A DNA stretch of 64,000 nucleotides from Gamsiella multidivaricata (taxonomy: Eukaryota; Mortierellomycota; Mortierellomycetes; Mortierellales; Mortierellaceae): NCBI RefSeq assembly GCF_025024155.1, contig NW_026251720.1:434001-498000 (forward strand). The letters run 5' to 3'. The position numbers were made by a program, and so were the translations under genes. The notes beneath the pieces were generated by a model that saw nothing but the letters and a program-made list of their open reading frames with translations, did no database searches and was not told the origin of the DNA. The first letter of the stretch is position 1, and each line of letters begins with the position of its first letter. This document shows, in pieces, positions 10,440 to 21,720 of the stretch.

Positions 10440-11029
10440 GATGGTTGCCTGGGTCGTGTGATGGGTATGTGTCCGTTCTGGGAGTCCGAGATGTAGTCCG
10501 TGCAAGTCGCGTCGCGTCTCTTGGCGGCAGAGTGAGGGGCGATGGTGATGGAATCGGTCTGCACTTGGAAGCAGGTTTTCGTACAAGATGGTTGCGTTCA
10601 CGTACAGTCGAGCCCATTCTGTCCTCTACTTCTACCATGCCCAAAACAACGCGCTCTGGTCACACAGCCCCAGCCCCTAGTCCAAATCATACAAATCTCG
10701 AAAGAAGCACACTCTTTACGATAAGTGTCAATTCTTTTCAAAGTATCGTGCAAAGCAACAGCATAACCCATTTGTATCCATGTCGCTATATCAAGAATGT
10801 TGGATATGCACCCCTACACAGCCACCCGCATACTCAAGGAGCAACGGCGACACGGCCGCTTTCGGTGACAAAAGCGATTGTACACACCATACGAAGACCA
10901 ACAGAGATTGTGGAAGTGGTCTTCTATGCCTGCAGGAGCCTTTAGGTACCGAAGTCAATTTTTGCCAGCTTCTTAAGCACACTCCTAATCTATATATTTT
11001 AACAGGCATCAACGTGCCTGATTATCGTC
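10440..11029. other. TRAPPC13 upstream region, no gene seen
   Basis: Upstream flank of TRAPPC13 followed by unremarkable sequence. Several open frames overlap on both strands, but none has a recognisable motif. I see no clear TATA box. Confidence 0.4.
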
Positions 11030-12540
11030 TGAAAGGAACTGCTGTGGTGATATGGATCCTCCTGAAGGGTTACTTTCGTCTTGAGTATCTGCCAAAGCCG
11101 ATTGGCTTTTCGAATGGCTAGCTTTGAAACTTCAAGAAACAGAAAGGATTCAAGAGATACATCGGCCATGGGTGAAAGCGGGTCAGTCGACTTGAGTCTC
11201 TACCAGACCCAAATCGGAACATCCAAATGACGCTCGAGGATTTTGACCCAGACAACATCTAAAATTGCGATGAAACGGGTCTCTTTCTAAAGGCTATGTC
11301 AAACAAGACTATTGCCGCCGGTCCTATCCGCGGCAAGAAGATTGCTTGAATTGCTCGAGTGTCAATTTTATTGTGCTGCAATGCCATGGGCACAGACAAG
11401 CGCAAGCCTTATATTCTTTCTAAGTAATGAAGCATTATCCAAAGACTATGACAGTGGAGTTGAAAAAGGTAGCTTGCTTATTGATATTGATATTGATTTT
11501 TTTCTTTTGATCTGCAGCTAAGCACCGTCCAAACGGGTTGGCCAAACGACGTTGATGGAAATGGATGCTGAATTTCAAGGAAGCGGTTACATGACACACG
11601 ACCTGTTCGCCGACAGGCTCTGGGAATTAGACTGGGACATGCACAGGAAGAGACGCAAGATCGCTTTGCTGATCGACAACGCACCAAGGCATGGCAAATA
11701 TGAAAATCTAGGTCTTCCCAATGTCGCCATCATGCGGCTACCACGAAATACAACATCCATGACCCAACCACTTGACGCTGGTACCACCCGACCTTTCAAG
11801 GTCTTCTATAGTCAAGAGATGCTTGAGGTTGTCTGCGGTCGTCGTGCTCAAAAAAAGATTATCTACGGCAACGGTTCCGAATGGGAGGCTCTGGGCATAT
11901 CTGTTTTGTCCAGGTTCCAACCCTGTCTGAGTACCATAAGATTCATTTATAGGCTTTGGGAGTCAATACAAAGGCGGATCAAATCAATCGCCTTCAGGAA
12001 GAGCTCATGGAACGGTATACAGGAAACGAGGAAGACATTGCCAGTCAGAACCTTCTCTGTCCTGAACTACCTCAGTATGATTCATAGTGAAGGGCCCTTA
12101 CAAGCAATCCTCGGACTCGTCCTTCAGATAATGGGTCGCGAGGAATACAAGGAAACGTTCTGATCACTCAAGGAGAATGATTTCGCGGATGAGGATAGTT
12201 TCGATAATGATATGTTGAATGACGATGACGACTCTGATACTGATTGCGAGGACACCAAACCAGTTACCGATCGTCAAGAGATGCAGGTAGTCAAAACTGC
12301 TCTCCACGGTCGCACTGTGGATAAGATGGTTCCCATCGAGGGTTTCTCTTCACCACCTTCAAGTCCTATCCAGATGAGGACTATTCTCGAGAATCTTTCC
12401 AAGAGATTGTAAACGGGTTCATGAATACTGACGCCGATCAGCTGAATCACAATTGCGATGTTATATTGAGAGCTAACCTTCGGGCAGCTCTTGATATGAT
12501 GGAATTGCTTATTGATTCGCATGGGCTAAGGAATATATAA
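11030..12540 (+). mobile_element. CENP-B/pogo-like (Tigger) DDE transposase relic
   Basis: Pieces of a JRK/CENP-B-type transposase appear in order but in several frames: LEDFDPDNI and NCDETGLF (first Asp, about 11235-11285), AGPIRGKK with VSILLCCNAMGTDKRKP (to about 11430), IALLIDNAPRHGKYENL (second Asp, about 11655-11710), and LPRNTTSMTQPLDAG (third Asp, about 11735-11785). The longest intact piece is 11552-12163. A C-terminal acidic stretch (NDDDDSDTDCED, 12212-12256) and an end reading ANLRAALDMMELLIDSHGL follow. A possible intron or insertion with a gatatt repeat lies at 11470-11518. Multiple stops and frameshifts show it is dead. I see no terminal inverted repeats. Confidence 0.75.
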
Positions 12541-12855
12541 ACATGAACATGCCTAAATAGATTATTATGTATTTTTCAATTGGACTAAATACTTGGCTGC
12601 TTCTCCAACGCAAGATGCAAAGTAGAACTTGCGTTGGAGTGCGACTGTGTTCGCGCTTTCCATCCAACTTCTAGCCTCAGCCCTCCACTGAAGGCGGTAG
12701 CATCGAACTCTGCGCCAGGACAATTATTCATTATGCATACGCGCATGGGGTTTTCGTGAAGTATGTCTGTATCGTGCACCACCAGTCTGTGGATGAGTCC
12801 GTTGTGTTTTAAGGGATTTGTAGCTAAAATGATATGCGACCATAGAGAGATCGCC
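12541..12855. other. 3' flank between two relics
   Basis: Lies between the transposase relic (plus) and the end of the unknown gene (minus). A 110-residue minus-strand frame covers it, but it starts out of frame with the upstream gene and has no recognised motif. It is probably 3' untranslated sequence. Confidence 0.4.
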
Positions 12856-14565
12856 TTAATAAAGACCTCCTCGGCGGCGCTTTGGTGAGTTTTTGGGCGT
12901 AGATAGAGTGCGGGCATGGGCTGGTGGAGTAGAAGAGCGAGCTGATCCTGACATCATATCCTTGAGTCCATTGACATCAGTATTGGACCAATCCTCTATA
13001 AGCCTTGCCATTGCTTCCATACGATTCCTGAGCAGCAAGAAATCTGTCACAACCCCTAAGATTGTGCCAGCAGTTTTGTCTGTCCATTTCAATGGAACTG
13101 AAATACTCTGCTCTCGTGTCAGGCGGTAGAAACGACCTTCCATATACCGCAGGGAGACCATTTCGGCCCGCATTCCAGATACAAGAAGACCATAGACTTG
13201 TAGATCTTTCTTGACTTCACCTGCCCTTCGACAATGACAATGGCTAACAATGGTGTCGAGCATGTCTTTCAAAACCTTTGCCAGTTTCCTTCCATCACTC
13301 AAAACCTTGGTTCCTGAAGAGCCTTCATCTATCCTCCCCATTTCCACTGCACCAATCTCATACTTTCCTTCTCCGCAAGTGATCAGTCCATCGGTCTTGC
13401 GACCTTGGGCCTGACGGGTATCAAGCTCACGGCCCTTTCACTTACGTAGAGATGAGGCATTCGAGCACACCTCACCAGGTTGAAACTCCAAGTCCTCACT
13501 ACCCCACTCTAAAACTTCAAAAAAAATCGACCAGACTTTCATAGCATACCAGGACTCAGACATCGAATTCGGTAGCTTGTTCCCATGTTTCTCATAAAGA
13601 GAGGACAGACGTAATATCACACGATACAGCATTAAACGGAAGTCATCAACCTCACGCTCGTCGACTGTGGTAGGCAAAGCATTCTGGCCAGAATGTTTCC
13701 ATCCACAACTCAATTGCTCCCGCAATGCTCCTGGCGCCAACGAGTACCGTAAAATGTCCTCTTGCATCCACTGTGGCAATGCCGGTCGCGGCGTGGAGTC
13801 GTGTCGCCTGACAAAATCCTTGAAAAGGACTCGATCTCCTTCTTCAAAGCAATACACAACCGATCCTGTTTGGTCCAACACAAAGGAGTGCAAGGCTGAC
13901 TCTACATCCAACGTCATTACATGCTGATAGAGAGTATCATCGGCATTGGTCCCAGTTGATAACAGCCATGGCGCTCCCTGGTAATCATTGAAAGCAGTTG
14001 AAAAATCGGTCCTCATACGAGACAGCGCCCCAGGAGTAAGGATGCCGCCGGACACGGACGAGAAAGACTCTGGTGATGAATCCGAGATTGGTGACGACAA
14101 TGTCGGTGGCTGCACAGGTGAGGATTGCTCCGAAGCAGAGCCTACATTCAGGTACATAGCCACAAAGTATTGAATACATTATTTAGCGATTGTAAAGATA
14201 TTCAACAAAACACAAAACAATCCCTTACATTGCATAATGAGCTGCCTGACTTCCTTCACGGACAGTTTTGATGCCCGCAGAGCTGCAGCCTCCCAATCGC
14301 CACTACACCGTATAAGATCCCGCAACTAAGTATCCCATTCTTTGCTGACAACTTCTGGCGTACAAATAGCATTCGCTGCACGAAAGACAACATAGTCTTC
14401 AACCGAGAGGTCGGCAGGACGAGACAACTCCATAAAATATTGGGCGCCTGCCCTGTTTGATTTGAGAAGCCTGTTAACTGACGTTTGGTCTTTGGCACCG
14501 GTGCCTGATGTATTGTCACCTGCATTGCGAACTGGCGTTTTCTCACCGCCAGTGCTCTTGGTCAT
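12856..14565 (-). pseudogene. Lineage-specific protein of unknown function, two in-frame stops
   Basis: The ATG at 14565 follows a pyrimidine-rich acceptor-like sequence, so an earlier exon is possible. Exon 14229-14565 joins in phase across an 87-nt intron (GTAAGG donor at 14228) to 12856-14141. The frame contains TAG at 14326-14328 and TGA at 13438-13440. Coding-like sequence continues directly after each (LRDLIRCSGDWEAAALRASK; ELDTRQAQGRKTDGLITC), so they look like nonsense mutations. The QGRKTDGL block, the FYRLTREQSISVP block and the basic tail SPKRRRGGLY remind me of a multicopy family of unknown function in Mortierella relatives. No catalytic motif is visible. Without the stops it would be about 540 residues. 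Confidence 0.6.
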
Positions 14566-14957
14566 CGCTAAAAAAAAAAGGTAAAGAGTATAATGGTTAA
14601 TGACAGCGTCAGCATCAGGCATCTTGTGTACCACAAAAAGAAAGCCATGCCCGAGAGAAGGTTTGCCGGTATGCAAGAATAGAGTCGAGCACTGCTCTAA
14701 AAGCATGGACAGCCCAAGAAGGTTGTGGACCCTTGTTGAACTGGTCATCGGCGTCGTGTACTGAGTGCCAGGCCACCTCCGCACCATACACAACAAAGTG
14801 GGGAGATGGGGAACCCTGACAGGTCAAACACCGCCTTGCTCGTTCTCAAGTCAGATAACTAAAGCATATCATCACCATTACCTTGTTTGTCCGATGAATA
14901 TTTGTCGATGACTATAATAAGGAAGTACCAGCGCAGAGGATGAAAGCAAGCACACCA

Positions 14958-14970
14958 GAAGAAAAAGAAA

Positions 14971-15002
<32 letters not shown>

Positions 15003-15008
15003 AAAAAG
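14958..15008. repeat. GAAAAA microsatellite running into an A-tract
   Basis: About six tandem GAAAAA units followed by an uninterrupted A run. Purine-only strand bias. Confidence 0.9.
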
Positions 15009-15735
15009 GAAGCCGATGCTGTGGAAGCAGAACGTGTAATGTTGAGGTCGAGAGATATCTGCAAACAACTGGAGTGTCAGTTTGTCAGTTGATAAAAGAG
15101 AGCGGTAGAGCAAGCTCTGAAGGGCTGTTGATGAATCCAAGGATAGTCGTTAACGGAGCCTTTTTTTTTTCTGAAGGAAGGATCATCAACTGGACGGATG
15201 TAACTCGCTACAAGAGAGGGAAAAGGGAAGGAGAGTTAGAGACAAGATTTTGACAGTCCTGCTCTACGTTCAATAGCGTTCCTCCAGGCATTGTATCAAA
15301 CAGAACGATGACATGCCGCACAAGAGAGCAAGGCCATGCAGAACCCTTCTGAAGGTCATCAATGTCGCAGCCACTCCTCCGCTCAGCAGAGCCCGTAGCA
15401 TCTCTGCTGAAACGAAAGAAGCGGGGCCACTCATCACATGGTGTTTCTGGGCGGGATAACATCAGGGTTGGTGAATTACCTTTCAGTCGACAGAAGAGAC
15501 TGGGAAAGTAAACGCGCTTGGAAGTGCTGTAGAGTGAACTAAAGAGCTGGTGGGAAAACGACCAAGTGAGATAATAGAGAGCTGAGCGAATGAGGTGATG
15601 GAGAGGTGAGCAAGGGAGGTGATGAGAGGTGGGTAAGCGAGTTAATGAGGATAAATGGGGCAAATGAGAGTCACTTTCATTTGATCTCACGACGTAATTA
15701 GGGGGACTCTCGTACGCGTGCAATACAAAAAGTAT

Positions 15736-15741
15736 TTTATT
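15736..15741 (-). terminator. Poly(A) signal AATAAA of the IDP gene
   Basis: AATAAA on the minus strand, 24 nt after the IDP stop codon. Position and sequence fit a cleavage signal. Confidence 0.5.
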
Positions 15742-15764
15742 CAATTCACTCGTCCGATATGTTT

Positions 15765-17812
15765 CTACAGGGAGGGCTTGAGGCCGCGCTTCTTTTGCAG
15801 GTTCTCTGCGAGACGATCCAAGAACTCGAACGTGTTGAGATAGTGTCCACGCTTCAGGTCCTTGCCATGGATAATCAGCGCCAGATCCTTGGTCATCTCT
15901 CCGGCTTCAATGGTATCGATACAGACGCACTCAAGCTGCTGAGCAAAGTCCCGCAGTGCCGCGTTGTTATCCAGCTTGGCACGGAACTCGAGACCCCGGG
16001 TCCAGGCAAAGATGGACGCAATTGGGTTGGTCGACGTCTCACGGCCGCGTTGGTGCTCGCGATAGTGGCGTGTCACCGTTCCGTGGGCAGCCTCGGCCTC
16101 GCAGCACTGACCGTCGGGCGTTAAAAGAACCGAGGTCATCAAGCCGAGGGACCCGTATCCCTGGGCTACGATATCTGACTGCACATCACCATCATAGTTC
16201 TTGCAGGCCCAAACGAAGCCTCCAGAAGACTTGAGCATCTGTGCGACCATATCGTCAATCAGGCGGTGCTCGTACCAGATCTTTTTGGCCTCGAATTGTG
16301 CCTTGTAGTCCCGTTCATAGATTTCTTGGAAGATGTCCTTGAATCGGCCATCGTACTTTTTGAGGATGGTGTTCTTTGTTGACATGTACAGAGGGTAGTT
16401 CTTGTCCAGGGCGACCTTGAAGCAGGAGTGCGCGAATCCTTTGATCGACTGATGTTTTGCAGGGTCAAAGATATGTATCAACATTGAAACGTTGGCAATG
16501 AAATAGTCCATATCGATCGACAAACACATTTTAAGCATGACAATGATCCATATCCTACCTCGTCGTGGTTGTACATGCCCATGGCCACACCAGGGCCCTC
16601 AAAGTCGTATACAACATAGCTCTTCTTCTCCGAACCATCTTTTGGCGTGAACACGAGTTCCAAGCGGCCGGGGCCATTGACGACCAAGTCCGTAGCCTTG
16701 TACTGATCGCCGAAGGCGTGGCGTCCCAAGATGATGGGCTGAGTCCAGCCAGGAACCAGTCTGGGAATGTTTTTGCAAAGAATAGGTTCACGGAACACAG
16801 TACCGCCGAGGATGTTGCGGATCGTGCCCTACAATGCCGCAGCGAGTTCAGGAATAAGTAAGGTCGTATCTCTCAAGACGCTAGCGAGGATGGCGATCAT
16901 CATCGAGTCGGCAGCTTACGTTGGGCGACTTCCACATCTGCTTCAGCTTGAACTCCTCGACACGGGCCTCATCCGGGGTAATGGTAGCGCACTTGATGCC
17001 GACTTTGTACCTCTTGATCGCCTCGGCGGCATCGATCGTGACTGTGGAGACAATGAACGCGTTGTAGCGAATCCAGAAAAGGACCGTAGACGATCGCATT
17101 AGAAAAAAGAAAAAACCATAATGGCCAAAATGGGGGGAGGGATCAGAGGACGGAGAAAGATCATCCGGTAAACTCTTTTCAAGATGCAATATGCACGATA
17201 ATACATATAGCATTTCAGAGCACACATCTTGGGGTCCGGTCGATCTTGACGCGATACAGGTGGATCTTCTCGCTTCACCGATCACTGCTATTCTTCTAAC
17301 TGTTATCCGGTTCGTCTTATACCTTGGTCATCGGTCTTGTCACGGTGCTCGATTCCGAGGTCAAAGAACTTGATGTCAAGGTTGACGTAGGGGAGGATGA
17401 GCTATTGCAGCATCAAAGTTGTTATGGGCCAAGTAGTGATGAGTGCCTACTTTGCTTGCATCTATGCCAGAGATTCAACTTCTCGTACCGCACTTTGGGA
17501 CGCATACCTTGTCTCTGATGACATCCCAAATGATGCGAGTCATTTCGTCGCCCTGTATGAGGATGCCATTTCAACAGCCGTTGTTAGTAAAGGTTCTCTC
17601 GGTCGATAACTGGCTGCCGGCTGGGGGGATTTTGTTTTTGGATGAACCGGTAAGCTACCTGCATTTCGACGACAGTACCGCCTGGGAAAGTGGAATAAAA
17701 ATAGTTGCCGTGTTACAAAGAAGAGGATGACCAGCTGCATCAGATATACCCGATACATTCATAACTCTGAGTGTTAAGTATGCGTACCGTGGATCCTGTT
17801 ATGAGCGGTCAT
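15765..17812 (-). CDS. IDP: NADP-dependent isocitrate dehydrogenase, cytosolic type
   Basis: Oxidative decarboxylation of isocitrate to 2-oxoglutarate with production of NADPH, a reducing source for lipid synthesis. Seven exons: 17788-17812, 17659-17681, 17508-17552, 17323-17401, 16920-17041, 16559-16828, 15765-16448. Together they give 415 residues, the usual length for the homodimeric eukaryotic enzyme. The start [20 protein letters not shown] aligns with cytosolic forms and has no mitochondrial presequence. Key motifs are [18 protein letters not shown] (substrate-binding Arg134, equivalent to human Arg132), [24 protein letters not shown] and the NADP-binding [10 protein letters not shown]. 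The first three exons are only 25, 23 and 45 nt. The C-terminus KPSL is not a canonical peroxisomal signal. Confidence 0.97.
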
Positions 17813-18473
17813 TGGTGAATGATATCTGATAGTAGCAGAAAAGCGGGTGGGGGGATAAGTCGAGTGTGTTGATAGAGTGGAGAAAAGAGACGGGGATTGG
17901 GAAACGGACAAAGACGCAAGTAGGAAGGGGTGACGACCCTTTTATAGCAAACCTTCCCGAAAAAAGTGATCGGCTTTCGTCTAGGCCGCAATTCTTCTTT
18001 ACACGAACGTTGTGGAGACAATTGGACCATCGTATAACGCTCATTTGGAAATAACCTGCCCAATGCTCCCACGCTGTCAACACTTGCTACAGAGCGACTA
18101 CCTTCAGCCGCTAGCCATCGAAATGATTTAGACAAGTGGAGCCTCCATAACCTACGATGAGGTTAGGTCCATAAAGGTATAGAAATAAAGTTGCAACTGA
18201 GACGATTCATGACGCAGCTCCGAGAACGTACAGGCAAGATGAGAGTAGAATATATACAAAAACACTTTTATTTTTTTCGTCAACGTCTGATAGTGGAGTG
18301 TGTATCGAGAGCTGCTTGTGCAAGTCCTGCGATTATGGTTGTTCTAGCGAGAAAATGGTGTTTGGTGTAAGAAAAAAATGTCGTCGGGAGGATGCCGTAC
18401 GCGTGTACATGCTGCGATGTCAGGTAGCGCTACCACATCCTTGAACATCGCCCTCCGTTTTCGAGTGTCCCGT
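17813..18473. other. IDP promoter region
   Basis: Carries the IDP TATA element (17939-17946) and, beyond it, the 3' flank of the small Cys/His gene. No open frame with a recognisable motif. Confidence 0.5.
17939..17946 (-). promoter_or_regulatory. TATA box of IDP
   Basis: TATAAAAG on the minus strand, about 127 nt upstream of the IDP ATG, a good match to the TATA consensus. Confidence 0.55.
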
Positions 18474-18776
18474 CTAGTGCTTCTGCTGAGAGTGCTCGAG
18501 CTCGTGGAGCTGCTTCACGTCCGCTGGACTGCCCTCGTTCTCGATCTTCCGGATGGCTGCGGGGTGCAGGTCCCACTCGTTCTTGCCACATTGACAGGGA
18601 CTGTCCGTCTTTTGCTGCTGTACTTGGCCTTGTTGGCTGTGGTCATGGTGATGTGAGTGCTGCAGGTCGTCCTTTGCATCGTTGTTCTCGAGCGCCCGGT
18701 TGGCGTTGGGGTGAAGGTCCCAGTCGGCTCTCCTTTCTGCGCAGGTGCAATCGGTCTTGGCTGTCTGTGTGTTCAT
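18474..18776 (-). CDS. Small duplicated Cys/His-rich protein, unknown function
   Basis: Intron-less reading of 100 residues from an ATG at 18776. The protein is an internal duplication of about 44 residues. Each half has a Cys pair (CTC or CQC), the motif WDLHP followed by an Ala/Asn/Glu helix, and a His-rich end finishing HSQQ. The first half has a run of HSHHHDHSQQ. There is no signal peptide or membrane segment. The CxC pairs and His clusters suggest metal binding or redox chemistry, but that is inference. I recognise no named family. A good TATA box lies about 100 nt upstream, after a CA-rich leader, which suggests a strongly or inducibly expressed gene. Confidence 0.7.
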   Translation of the reverse strand: MNTQTAKTDCTCAERRADWDLHPNANRALENNDAKDDLQHSHHHDHSQQGQVQQQKTDSPCQCGKNEWDLHPAAIRKIENEGSPADVKQLHELEHSQQKH

Positions 18777-18875
18777 GGTTGTGCGGTGTGAATCTGTGGT
18801 GGTGGTGGTGGCGGTGGTGGGTGTGGAAGTTGGTTGTATGAAGATGTGTGGGAAAGGAGGATGTGCTACGTCGAT

Positions 18876-18883
18876 CTTTTATA
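18876..18883 (-). promoter_or_regulatory. TATA box of the small Cys/His gene
   Basis: TATAAAAG on the minus strand about 100 nt upstream of the ATG at 18776. The leader between is rich in CCA/CAC. Confidence 0.6.
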
Positions 18884-19427
18884 GGTGCAGTCGAGACATA
18901 ATTTCTGGCGTCTCTGCAATGATGATGCATGGGTGCGCCTTATTTGGGGGCATAGTGAAACCTAGCCAACAATTGCTCGCCGAAATAGCGCCCTCAAAGA
19001 GGCATCTCGCCCGAGTCCCGAGCACCAAGACACACCCCCTCCGCGCTGTTTCCCAACACCCCTCCACTGCACTCTGGGCAACTCAAACTCACTTTGGCTT
19101 CTGTGGACAGACCCTCTTCCTCCAACACTGTACACTGCCACTTTGTATTCCGCCGTATACCATCGATTGTCCGGTCTGCAGCGAGTGGGATCAGATGATG
19201 CCATCGAAGGCGTTCATCGCGCGCCGTAATGCGACTCTCTCTTCTAAACGGGCTTTTCTGCCTGCCTCGTCATGTCCGTTCCTTGTTTGGCTGAGACTTG
19301 TCGGCTCCGTCTGCATCGCTATCCGAGGAGGCCACAGGCCCACCGCCAGACCCAGAATGGGCATCCCATGGCGGAGTCTCCTCCCAGCTCCGTTAACGAC
19401 ATTATTGAACTAATACACTCAACCATC

Positions 19428-19952
19428 CTATGAAAGAGTATCAGCACGCTCATCACTATTCTTGACCAGCGATCCATGGATCCCCTCCCCCTTTTTTTTA
19501 ACCTCTTGATATTTATGAGTGAAGCCTACAGAGTTGGACCCTAAAGAAAACACTAAGAGCATTTCTTCAATTTCGACTTTGCCCAAAAGAGCATTAAATA
19601 CACACTCGTCATGTTCATAAAGACCGTCTAAGCATCCCATCAAAGTTCCAAGCTGGCGGCATAACAAAGAAAGCAGCTCGAAACCAATACATCCTTAAAC
19701 CCCCGGCAAAGATATCATCAATGCGTCAAGACATCTATCTCCCATCTCTTCAGTGCTGGCGCTAGATCTTATTAATGCTATATAGTAAATGTGCTTGTTA
19801 TAAAATGGAAAGGAATCAGACGCAAAAGAAAGTAGGTTGTAGGAGAAAGCGCAAGAGGCGTTGAAACGGTTCTTGCCAGAACGACATCTCTTTCTATTCG
19901 TCTTCTTTTGCAGTGCATCAATGGCTGAATGTGGTCCGTGCGGTTGTGCCAT
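19428..19952 (-). pseudogene. Possible decayed gene fragment, unknown
   Basis: Two open stretches (19695-19952 and 19428-19667) are in the same frame and separated by a single TAA with coding-like sequence on each side (EEMGDRCLDALMISLPGV, stop, GCIGFELLSLLCRQLGTLMG, then DECVFNALLGKVEIEEMLLV). The frame begins with an ATG at 19952. Composition is protein-like, with amphipathic helices, but I recognise no family. It could also be chance. Confidence 0.25.
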
Positions 19953-20085
19953 GAAGCTATCTCTTTTTAGTCAGGGTATGAACTGGTATCGAGGATTGCC
20001 CTTGGGGAAATCGTATTCTCAAACAAAAGGTTTCTACAGGTGAACAGGCGCACATCTTCATTATGAACCGTTTACTCCTTATTTT

Positions 20086-21438
<1,353 letters not shown>

Positions 21439-21720
21439 GATTCTTTGGGGGTCGGCTGTTGGTATAGTGTATTGATCGAGACTCATTAATACATCGTGCT
21501 CAAGGTCTACCACGACTTTGCCTTCGAGATCTTGAGACGAGCTCAGTTGCGACTCCAAGCCACCATTTCTTGGGGAAACGATAATTGCGTATAAAGTCCA
21601 GGCAGGGAGCGCAGCAGAAAGTGGTTACAATCAAAACGCGCACGTTTATTACCAAGCTAAATAGGAAAAAACAGTAGGGTGGGGGTTTACTTATGAACTA
21701 TGCGCTTATCGAGCGTGGTC

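Larger units (their letters stand above)
14566..15764. other. Flank with GAAAAA microsatellite, no gene assigned
   Basis: The 14570-14830 part contains frames that could be an upstream exon of the unknown gene, unproven. A GAAAAA repeat is at 14958-15008. A 178-residue minus-strand frame at 15208-15744 starts with ATG but has shifting, low-complexity Ser/His/Leu composition and overlaps the poly(A) region of the isocitrate dehydrogenase gene, so I do not call it. Confidence 0.4.
18777..20085. other. Promoter of the small Cys/His gene, then no confident gene
   Basis: Contains the TATA element at 18876-18883. The interval 18900-19430 has only overlapping short frames. The interval 19428-19952 holds a broken minus-strand frame listed separately. 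The last 80 bases are the KAE1 3' flank. Confidence 0.45.

Noticed and set aside
13438..13443. GTAAGT at the TGA of the unknown gene taken as an intron donor
   Set aside because: Coding-like sequence continues directly after it in frame, and no suitable acceptor keeps that sequence.
15208..15744. 178-residue minus-strand frame next to the IDP 3' end
   Set aside because: It covers the IDP poly(A) region, has low-complexity Ser/His/Leu composition and no motif, so a chance frame is more likely.
21439..21558. N-terminal extension of KAE1
   Set aside because: It opens on a non-ATG codon, and the family starts at [14 protein letters not shown].
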